From an uncultured Lachnospiraceae bacterium (lineage in GTDB: Bacteria > Bacillota > Clostridia > Lachnospirales > Lachnospiraceae), in the NCBI GenBank assembly GCA_944380095.1, contig CALWGP010000009.1, forward strand, positions 1 through 45,142: a stretch of DNA of 45,142 bases, in the 5' to 3' direction. The number at the start of each line of letters is the position of its first letter. Within the stretch, counting starts at the first letter, position 1. The notes beneath the pieces were generated by a model. The model searched no databases. It saw only the letters and a list, made by a program, of their open reading frames with translations, and was not told where the DNA came from. A program made the translations under genes and the position numbers. This document shows positions 16,013-22,747 of the stretch, one piece after another.

Positions 16013-17149
16013 TTACAGGAACCGGCTGACCAGGTTGATCACCAGGCCGCCTGCCACAACAGATGCGATCTGTCCCGAAACGTTGGCGCCTGCAGCGTGC
16101 ATCAGGACCACGTTGCCGGGACGTTCGGTCTGGGCAATCTTCTGGACCACCCGCGCCGACATCGGGAACGCGGAAATACCGGCCGCGCCGATCATCGGGT
16201 TGAGCTTGTTTTTCCGGAACAGGTTTAAGATCTTGGCGAACACAACGCCGCCGATGGTGTCGAACACGAATGCAACCAGGCCGATCACCATAATCAGGAT
16301 CGTTTCCGGTCTGACGAATTCTTCCGCACGCATGCTGAAGGAAATGGTAATGCCCAAAAGCAGGGTAATCAGGTTCGCCAGGTCATCCTGCGCCGCCTGG
16401 GAGAGGGTCTTTAAAACGCCGCATTCCCGCAGCAGGTTGCCGAACATCAGAAAGCCTACCAGCGCCACGGAAGAAGGGGCGATAAAGCCCACGATCACCG
16501 TCACTACGATGGGGAAGGCAATCCGCATCCCCTTGCTTACGTTGCCGGGATGATAATCCATCTGGATCTGTCTTTCCTTTTTGGTGGTAACCAGCTTGAT
16601 GGCAAAGGGCTGTACAATAGGCACCAGCGCCATATAGGAGTAAGCCGCCACCGCAATGGCGCCCACATAGGCGGAATCCAGTACCTGGGACACCAGGATG
16701 GAAGTAGGGCCGTCCGCCGCGCCGATGATGCCGATGGAAGCGGCGTCTTTGATATCAAAGCCGAGAAGCGCCGCCACACAGATGGCAAAGAAAATGCCGA
16801 ACTGGGCCGCCGCCCCGAATAAGAACATGACGGGCTGGGACAGAAGGGGGCCGAAATCGATCATCGCCCCGATCCCGATGAACAAAAGGATCGGCATCGC
16901 CTCGGAAGCCTCGATCCCCACCTCAAACAGCCACTGGATAATGCCGTGGGTTTCCACGGTCCCCTGCACCACCTGGTCGATCACGCCGCTCATGGGCAGG
17001 TTCACCAGGATCGCGCCGAATCCCATGGGCAAAAGCAGGGAAGGCTCGTACTCTTTTTTAATCGCCAGATAGATGAGCACGATGCCCACCACATACATGA
17101 CCAGCTGCTGCCAGGTCACATTCCTGAAACCATCCAATAGAAACTCCAT
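16013..17149 (-). CDS. Sodium ion-translocating decarboxylase beta subunit (OadB/GcdB family)
   Basis: A 378-residue polytopic protein. Family segments are plain: LLPMGFGAILVNLP, AMPILLFIGIGAMIDFGPL, GAADGPTSILVSQVLD (with the Asp of the sodium-binding region), MRAEEFVRPETILIMVIGL and KLNPMIGAAGISAFPMSARVVQ. Beta subunits carry the Na+ channel and decarboxylate carboxybiotin, exporting Na+. AAAGGAGGAG precedes the ATG. A gamma-like protein follows, but no alpha subunit (carboxyltransferase) or biotin carrier lies nearby, so its substrate (oxaloacetate, glutaconyl-CoA, methylmalonyl-CoA or malonate) cannot be read from this locus. Confidence 0.93.
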   Translation of the reverse strand: MEFLLDGFRNVTWQQLVMYVVGIVLIYLAIKKEYEPSLLLPMGFGAILVNLPMSGVIDQVVQGTVETHGIIQWLFEVGIEASEAMPILLFIGIGAMIDFGPLLSQPVMFLFGAAAQFGIFFAICVAALLGFDIKDAASIGIIGAADGPTSILVSQVLDSAYVGAIAVAAYSYMALVPIVQPFAIKLVTTKKERQIQMDYHPGNVSKGMRIAFPIVVTVIVGFIAPSSVALVGFLMFGNLLRECGVLKTLSQAAQDDLANLITLLLGITISFSMRAEEFVRPETILIMVIGLVAFVFDTIGGVVFAKILNLFRKNKLNPMIGAAGISAFPMSARVVQKIAQTERPGNVVLMHAAGANVSGQIASVVAGGLVINLVSRFL

Positions 17150-17258
17150 AATCTCCTCCTTTGATCCGAATCAGTATCCTTATCCATGATAAATGATAGA
17201 TTCCCTTTTGTGTTGTTCAGATTCCGTTAAGAAGAGCTCCCTTCTCTTTTTTCGGATC

Positions 17259-19601
17259 TCACACTCTTAAAATCAGGGTCAGCACCCGTTTCGCGCAGGC
17301 AAGCAGGTCTTCCCTGGCAAGCTCCCCGTCCTTAAGCGCTGCAAGCAGCCGTTCCGGCTTTCCCACGGGCATTTTTAAGTCGTTGCCGGCCAGCACTTCC
17401 TTTTCATGGCGGGCGTAGTTCCACCAGTCGCTGGTCACCATGCCGTCAAATCCCCATTCTTCCCGCAGGATCCCCGTAAGCAGGTCCCGGTTCTCGGAAG
17501 CCCTCGTCCCGTTGATTATATTGTAGGAAGTCATAATCGTCCAGGGATGGGATTCTTTTACCATGATCTCAAACCCTTTCAAATAAATCTCCCTGAGCGC
17601 CCGCTCCGACAGGCGGGAGTCGCTGTTCTTGCGGTTGGTTTCCTTGTTGTTGCAGGCAAAATGCTTCGCGGACGCCGCGATGCCCACAGACTGGATCCCC
17701 CGCACCATGGCGGCCCCCATTTTCCCGGCCACCAGGGGATCTTCCGAATAGTATTCGAAATTGCGCCCGCACAGGGGGCTTCTGTGGATGTTCATGGCGG
17801 GGGTCAGCCATACGCCGATGTTGTTTTCCTTTACTTCCAGGGCGCCCGCCCGTCCCACGGTCATTGCCAGCTCTTCATCAAAGCTGCAGGCCAGCAGGGT
17901 GGCGCAGGGCCATGCCGTGGTATGAATCATGCACTCCGGCTCAATGCGCAGTCCGGCGGGGCCGTCTGCGGTCATCACGTTGGGGACGCCTGCCTCGGGC
18001 AGGTTCCCGATGCCGAAGGTATTGGCCACCCCTGTATTGGGCTGTCCGCCCAGCAGGCAGGCCAGCTCCTCATCCGAAAGGCTTTGCGCAAAGTCGTCCA
18101 GGCCCACCCCTCCTGCTGCCACATCGATCAGCTGTGGGCTTCTGGGCGGCGGCGCATCTTTCTCCCAGTGGATCAGCCTGGAAGGCGTCCCTTTTTGTAC
18201 CGGCATGTAAGCCTTTTTGGTATCCTCATCCCAGACCGCCTTTGGCTGATCTCCCGTATAGGAAGACAGCGGTTCCATGGTTCCGTCCGGCCGCATCCTT
18301 TCCCGGAGCATACAGGGTGCGCAGCGCCGGGTCAGCTGCCGGACCGTCCGCGTTTTTTCCACGTGCCACACAAATCCCGTGTCCTTGGCATCCCGCACGG
18401 CATTGCCCAGCCAGAAGCGGTATTCGCCTTCTTCCAGTACCCAGGCGGACCGGCAGACTTTTCCCTCGTCGTCATATGCTGCCAGGGAATCGCAATCCAC
18501 GGCCAGCCTAAGCTGCTGGCTCTCTCCCGCCAGAAGCTTCCTGGTTTTGGCAAAAGCCTTCAGCTCCCGGGAAGGTCTGCCCAGTTTGCCGCAGGGCGCG
18601 GAAAGATAAATCATCACCGTTTCCCTTCCGGCCCGTCTGCCCGTATTGGTCACGCAGACGTCGAACAGAATCGTCCCTTCTTTCACGGACGCGCCCAAAA
18701 ACCGGATTGCAAACTCCGTATAGGACAGGCCGTAGCCAAAGCAATAATTGACTTTGGACGCAGCGCCCGGTATGGTTTCAAAATACCGGTATCCCACGTA
18801 AATATCTTCTTCATAGGCCACATAGTCGTCCGACTCATGGAACCCTTTGCTGGAAGGGTAGTCCTCAAAGCAGGAGGCAAAGGTATCCGCCAGCTTCCCG
18901 GAAGGGGTTTCGTCCCCGCACAAAACGTCCGCTTCCGCCGGACCGCCCGCCATGCCGCCCTGCCACGCCAGAAGGGCTGCGCAAACGCCCGGTTTGTCCT
19001 TAAACCAGGACGTATCCACCATGCCCCCTACGTTGAGCACGGCAATCACACAGGGAAAGGCTTCCTGCAGCCGTTCTGCCAGCGCTGCTTCTTCCCGGGT
19101 CAGGTAAAAATCGCTGTCCGACCGGTCCCAGTCTTCCCCGGAAAACCGGCAGACGGAAAACACCGCCGTATCCGTAAACGCCCTTGCTTCCCGGAAAAGT
19201 TCTTCCGGCACTTTGGGCTCCCGGGTCTGGCCCGGCAAAATCCCCGCAGCGTACTGTTTTTTGACATAGTCCCTGTAAAACCGGTTCAGCGGCGCAAAGA
19301 GGCTGACCTTTCCCTGCTCCTGCTTTTCTTCCATCCCGTCAATCAGGTTTTTCACCCACGCCACGGTCACGTCCCCGCTCCCGCCTCCGCCTTTGACATA
19401 ATCCGCGGAAGCCTTGCCAAAGAGCGCGACCTTTTTCCCGACCGGAAGGGGAAGCGTATCTTTTTCATTTTTTAAAAGCACCATGCCCTGTGCGGCCGCT
19501 TCCCGCGACAGTCTGACATGGTCTGCGCATCCGGTGACCCGGCGTCCGTCTTCGCCCAGCGGAAGCACCGGAAGATGCACAAATCGGTTCCATTTTTCCA
19601 T
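17259..19601 (-). CDS. Circularly permuted family 3 glycoside hydrolase
   Basis: A 780-residue protein. The start at 19601 (MEKWNRFVHL) has AGGAGGG 6 nt upstream; the longer frame to 19943 lies over the divergent gene. Domain order is inverted relative to most GH3 enzymes. First comes the alpha/beta sandwich (about 30-320, with EAAAQGMVLLKNEKDTLPLP and SGEDWDRSD, whose Glu156 is a candidate acid/base). Next is a fibronectin III-like domain (about 330-435), and only then the TIM barrel (about 540-780, with GPAGLR, KHFACNNKETNR and VTSDWW; Asp about 725 as nucleophile). Permuted beta-glucosidases are known from Ruminococcus and Butyrivibrio. No signal peptide, so cytoplasmic hydrolysis of an imported beta-glycoside is likely. 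Confidence 0.92.
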   Translation of the reverse strand: MEKWNRFVHLPVLPLGEDGRRVTGCADHVRLSREAAAQGMVLLKNEKDTLPLPVGKKVALFGKASADYVKGGGGSGDVTVAWVKNLIDGMEEKQEQGKVSLFAPLNRFYRDYVKKQYAAGILPGQTREPKVPEELFREARAFTDTAVFSVCRFSGEDWDRSDSDFYLTREEAALAERLQEAFPCVIAVLNVGGMVDTSWFKDKPGVCAALLAWQGGMAGGPAEADVLCGDETPSGKLADTFASCFEDYPSSKGFHESDDYVAYEEDIYVGYRYFETIPGAASKVNYCFGYGLSYTEFAIRFLGASVKEGTILFDVCVTNTGRRAGRETVMIYLSAPCGKLGRPSRELKAFAKTRKLLAGESQQLRLAVDCDSLAAYDDEGKVCRSAWVLEEGEYRFWLGNAVRDAKDTGFVWHVEKTRTVRQLTRRCAPCMLRERMRPDGTMEPLSSYTGDQPKAVWDEDTKKAYMPVQKGTPSRLIHWEKDAPPPRSPQLIDVAAGGVGLDDFAQSLSDEELACLLGGQPNTGVANTFGIGNLPEAGVPNVMTADGPAGLRIEPECMIHTTAWPCATLLACSFDEELAMTVGRAGALEVKENNIGVWLTPAMNIHRSPLCGRNFEYYSEDPLVAGKMGAAMVRGIQSVGIAASAKHFACNNKETNRKNSDSRLSERALREIYLKGFEIMVKESHPWTIMTSYNIINGTRASENRDLLTGILREEWGFDGMVTSDWWNYARHEKEVLAGNDLKMPVGKPERLLAALKDGELAREDLLACAKRVLTLILRV

Positions 19602-19646
19602 TTGTAACCCTCCTGATGTCTGATCTTTTGTTGTACCGACGCTACC

Positions 19647-19652
19647 ATTATA
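19647..19652 (-). promoter_or_regulatory. Extended -10 promoter of GH3 gene
   Basis: TGT-TATAAT on the minus strand, 46 bp before the GH3 start. The -35 is poor. Confidence 0.5.
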
Positions 19653-19692
19653 ACAAGTTCCCGCGCTAAAATCCATAAAAACAAAAGCCGGT

Positions 19693-19721
19693 TTGACTTC
19701 TTTTTCATTCCATAGTAAAGT
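19693..19721 (+). promoter_or_regulatory. Promoter of amidohydrolase gene
   Basis: TTGACT (19693-19698), 17 bp, TAAAGT (19716-19721), 25 bp before the ATG. The -10 is weak. Confidence 0.45.
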
Positions 19722-19745
19722 GGGAAAATAAGGAGGAAAAAAGAC

Positions 19746-20909
19746 ATGCTCTGTATCAGAAATGCAATCATCCATACCGCTTCCAACGCAGATCCCCATG
19801 TGCGTTCCTTCACCGGGGATATCCTCATGGACAAAGGAAAAATTCTGGAAGTAGGACAAAATCTGGCCTGCGGCAAGGACTGCCCGGAGAGGGACGCCTC
19901 CGGCCTGCACGCCTATCCCGGTTTTGTGGAGGCCCACTGCCATATCGGCCTGGACGGGACGGCCATCGGATATGAAGGCCAGGATTACAACGAATACAAC
20001 GATCCCGTTACCCCCCAGCTAAGGGCCGAAGACGGGATCAATCCCTTCGACCCGGCCCTGCGGGAAGCTGCCATGGCCGGCGTGACCTGCATCGGCACGG
20101 GCCCCGGCAGCTCCAACGCCATCGGCGGAACTTTCGCCGCCATCAAAACCGTGGGGAAACGGGTGGATCAAATGATCGTCAAAGCGCCCGTGGCCATGAA
20201 ATGCGCTTTCGGGGAGAATCCGAAACGATGCTACAAAGACCACGGGATCAGCAGCCGGATGACCAATGCGGCCGTGATCCGGGAAGCTTTGATGAAGGCG
20301 CTTAAATACCGGCAAAAACAAGAAGCCGCAGGCCCCGATCCGCTCAAAGCCCCGGCTTACGACGCAAAATGTGAGGCCCTTCTCCCGGTCCTGGATCATC
20401 AAATCCCCCTGAAGGCCCACGCCCATCAGGCCAACGATATCTTCACGGCCATCCGGATCGCCCGGCAGTTTTGCCTGGATCTTACCCTGGAGCACGTGAC
20501 GGAGGGCCATCTGGTCGCAGATGAGCTGGCAAAGGAGGACCTTCCCCTTGCGGTAGGCCCCACCCTCACCCACGCTTCCAAATTCGAGCTGCAGAACAAA
20601 AGCTGGACCACCCCCGGCATCCTGGCCAAAGCAGGCTGCCGCGTCTCCATTATCACGGACGCGCCGGTGATCCCCCTGCACTATCTTCCCCTGTGCGCTT
20701 CTTTCGCCCACAAAGCCGGCATGTCCAAAGAGGACGCCCTGCTGGCGATTACCCTAAACCCTGCCCGGCATCTGGGCATCGAAGACAGGGTGGGTTCCAT
20801 CGAACCCGGAAAGGACGCGGACCTGGTGCTTATGGACGGATCCTTTTTGCAGGTGGAAAGCCGGGTTAAGTCAGTATATTTAGACGGATGTGACCTGATG
20901 GAAAACTGA
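19746..20909 (+). CDS. Metal-dependent amidohydrolase (imidazolonepropionase-like)
   Basis: A 387-residue protein of the amidohydrolase superfamily. It has the N-terminal beta sandwich (IRNAIIHTAS, GDILMDKGKILEVG), the metal-binding HxH at residues 64 and 66 (GFVEAHCHIG), further His in PLKAHAHQAND and LEHVTEGH, the catalytic Asp in SIITDAPVIP, and the closing segment NPARHLGIEDRVGSIEPGKDADLVLMDG. It probably hydrolyses a cyclic amide or peptide-like substrate, not identified. AAGGAGGAAAA precedes the ATG. Its 3' end overlaps the convergent glycosyltransferase gene by 30 bp. Confidence 0.92.
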   Translation: MLCIRNAIIHTASNADPHVRSFTGDILMDKGKILEVGQNLACGKDCPERDASGLHAYPGFVEAHCHIGLDGTAIGYEGQDYNEYNDPVTPQLRAEDGINPFDPALREAAMAGVTCIGTGPGSSNAIGGTFAAIKTVGKRVDQMIVKAPVAMKCAFGENPKRCYKDHGISSRMTNAAVIREALMKALKYRQKQEAAGPDPLKAPAYDAKCEALLPVLDHQIPLKAHAHQANDIFTAIRIARQFCLDLTLEHVTEGHLVADELAKEDLPLAVGPTLTHASKFELQNKSWTTPGILAKAGCRVSIITDAPVIPLHYLPLCASFAHKAGMSKEDALLAITLNPARHLGIEDRVGSIEPGKDADLVLMDGSFLQVESRVKSVYLDGCDLMEN

Positions 20910-22307
20910 CGGCTCATCCTGCTGCGGCGCCGTTTCCGGAATCTCCCGGATCATAAAGCGGACCAGGTTTTCGTCAAATTTCTGTTCCAGTTTTACGTAC
21001 TGTTCCTTTTCTTCTTCCGTAAAACCGGCAAAACAGATCTTTTCCAGATCTTCATTTAAATGGCGGAAATCCCGGCAGACCTTGGCCGCTTCGGGGCGGA
21101 GGGAAAAGGCGGAAACTTTTCCTTTTCCCTTTTCCCTTTTTTCCCCTTCTTTCACGGAAGGTTTTTCGCCGGCATCTTCCGGCAGCTTTTTCTCTTCCAC
21201 CAGCTTTTTATGGGCCAGCCTCTGCAGGCTCATATAGACCCGCCGCTGGGAAAGCTCCGTCACCTGCGCCAGCCTTTTTGGGCCGGTAAACGGCCCGCAT
21301 TCCTCCAATGCGCACAGGATGAGGGCGTCGTCCGAAGACAGGCTGTTTTTCTTGGCCGTCAGTTCCAGCTGGTATTCGAAAATCCGGTTCATGCGGTGCT
21401 TCCGGATGGCCGCGCCCCCTCCTTCGATCTCTTCCCTGCAGATTTTCTTTCGTTCTTCCCCCAGCTTTTTGCTTCCCGGCAGAAGGACCCAGGGCACTCC
21501 CCCGTCCTTTGCCGCCGCAAAGAAAAAGCTGTAAACCTGGAAGCGGATGTCCGCATAATCTTCCTGATCGTATACGTCCTTATAAAACCCGTTATAATAT
21601 TCGAAAATATTGATCTTCATCCGCACCGTGTTGCTGATGCTCATCCCCTGGGACACCAGGCTTCCCTTGCGTTTCAGGTAATAGTAAATCGGCACCTTCA
21701 GCGCATAAAAGGAAGCAGCGTGACGGATGTATTCCAGATTAAAAAGGAAATCCTCGCACCAGCTGATCTCCGTATCCATACGGATCTTGTGTTCTTCGAT
21801 GATCCTGCGCCGGTACAGTTTGTTCCAGAGTACCCCATAATAAAAGTCCGCCGGGTTTTCAATCATGCAGGCCGCAAATTCCTGACGGGAAAGGACCTTT
21901 TCCTCTTCGATGTCCCCCTTCTGGGCCAGCCTTTCCCCGGACACACGGTAAAAATCGGAAATCACCATATCACAGTCATACCGCTCCAGGGATCCCACCA
22001 GCAGCCTGGTCGCTTCCGGCGCGACCCAGTCGTCGCTGTCCAAAAACTGGATATATTCTCCCTTCGCCATATCCAAAGCGAGGTTCCTCGCCGCGGAAAC
22101 GCCTGCGTTTTCCTGATGAAAAACCCGGATCCGCGTATCCTGCGCTGCATAGGCATCGCAGATCTGCGCAGAGCCGTCCGTACTGCCGTCGTCTACCAAA
22201 ATCAGTTCAAAACCGGGATAGTCCTGTTTTAAAATGCTGTCCACACAGCGTTTCAGGTATTTTTCCGCATTGTATACCGGTACAATTATACTTACCAGAG
22301 AATCCAT
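20880..22307 (-). CDS. Family 2 glycosyltransferase fused to a MarR-like winged-helix domain
   Basis: A 475-residue protein. Residues 1-270 are a GT-A family 2 glycosyltransferase (VSIIVPVYNAEKYLKRCVDSIL, VDDGSTD, nucleotide/metal DSDD at 91-93, acceptor-side ED at 185-186 in WCEDFLFN). Residues about 305-455 look like a MarR regulator: a helix (MNRIFEYQLELTAK), an HTH (LSSDDALILCALEECG, PKRLAQVTELSQRRVYMSLQRL, AHKKLVEEKKL), a Lys/Glu-rich insert in place of the wing tip, then LRPEAAKVCRDFRHLNEDLEKICF and a dimerisation-like helix. The reading frame is continuous and one protein is implied. AGGAGGAG lies 12 nt before the ATG. The GT domain is confident; the regulatory reading of the second half is inference from pattern. 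Confidence 0.85.
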   Translation of the reverse strand: MDSLVSIIVPVYNAEKYLKRCVDSILKQDYPGFELILVDDGSTDGSAQICDAYAAQDTRIRVFHQENAGVSAARNLALDMAKGEYIQFLDSDDWVAPEATRLLVGSLERYDCDMVISDFYRVSGERLAQKGDIEEEKVLSRQEFAACMIENPADFYYGVLWNKLYRRRIIEEHKIRMDTEISWCEDFLFNLEYIRHAASFYALKVPIYYYLKRKGSLVSQGMSISNTVRMKINIFEYYNGFYKDVYDQEDYADIRFQVYSFFFAAAKDGGVPWVLLPGSKKLGEERKKICREEIEGGGAAIRKHRMNRIFEYQLELTAKKNSLSSDDALILCALEECGPFTGPKRLAQVTELSQRRVYMSLQRLAHKKLVEEKKLPEDAGEKPSVKEGEKREKGKGKVSAFSLRPEAAKVCRDFRHLNEDLEKICFAGFTEEEKEQYVKLEQKFDENLVRFMIREIPETAPQQDEPSVFHQVTSV

Positions 22308-22395
22308 CTTGTCCTATCTCCTCCTGAAATCCGTCTTTTCCAGTGTATCATCGGCCTTTTCTTTCGTCAAGGCTGGCCGCCAGGCGCACCGCAAA

Positions 22396-22437
22396 ACGGG
22401 CCTGCGAAACAGCAGGAAGCTGTTTTCGCAGGCCCGT
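22396..22437 (-). terminator. Terminator after small Cys-rich gene
   Basis: A 14-bp GC-rich stem (ACGGGCCTGCGAAA with its complement) is extended by a CAGC/GCTG inner stem, followed by TTTTGC on the minus strand. It closes the unit containing 22494-22691. The rest of 22308-22493 holds no further gene I can support. Confidence 0.65.
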
Positions 22438-22493
22438 ATGCCCAAAAGGCGTTATCCGTTCTTTGCCGTTTTCCGGCCTATCCTTTCAAAACC

Positions 22494-22691
22494 CTACCGG
22501 CTGCAGCCGCACGGTTCCGGATAAACCGGATAGGGGGCGGCTGCAGGCTGTCGCATCTCCGGCACCGTGTCCGGGCAGCATTCCTGCCGGGGCGGCGCGC
22601 AGTTTTCCCTTTTTTCGATACAGCAGCAGGGTTCTTCCCTTTTTCTTTGGCCGCAGCAGCATAACAGTACGAGTAAAAAGAGATAATTCAT
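22494..22691 (-). CDS. Small Cys/Pro-rich protein of unknown function
   Basis: About 65 residues: a short hydrophobic start (MNYLFLLVLLCCCGQRKREE), a Cys-rich middle (PCCCIEKRENC, QECCPD) and a Pro/Tyr-rich end (YPVYPEPCGCSR), with 10 Cys in all. The start is uncertain: ATG 22703 is too close to the GAGGAG, while ATG 22691 is 12 nt from it. The hydrophobic stretch followed by Cys could be a membrane anchor or poor lipoprotein signal. It follows the P-type ATPase gene on the same strand and has its own terminator. Metal binding is possible, not shown. I do not recognise a family. Confidence 0.6.
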   Translation of the reverse strand: MNYLFLLVLLCCCGQRKREEPCCCIEKRENCAPPRQECCPDTVPEMRQPAAAPYPVYPEPCGCSR

Positions 22692-22747
22692 GGCATCTTT
22701 CATCTCCTCACTTTATACTGCTATCATATGCGGCATCCAAAAGTTGG

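Noticed and set aside
17150-17258. Terminator for the GH3 gene from an AAGAG/CTCTT pairing
   Set aside because: The stem is short and not followed by a T run.
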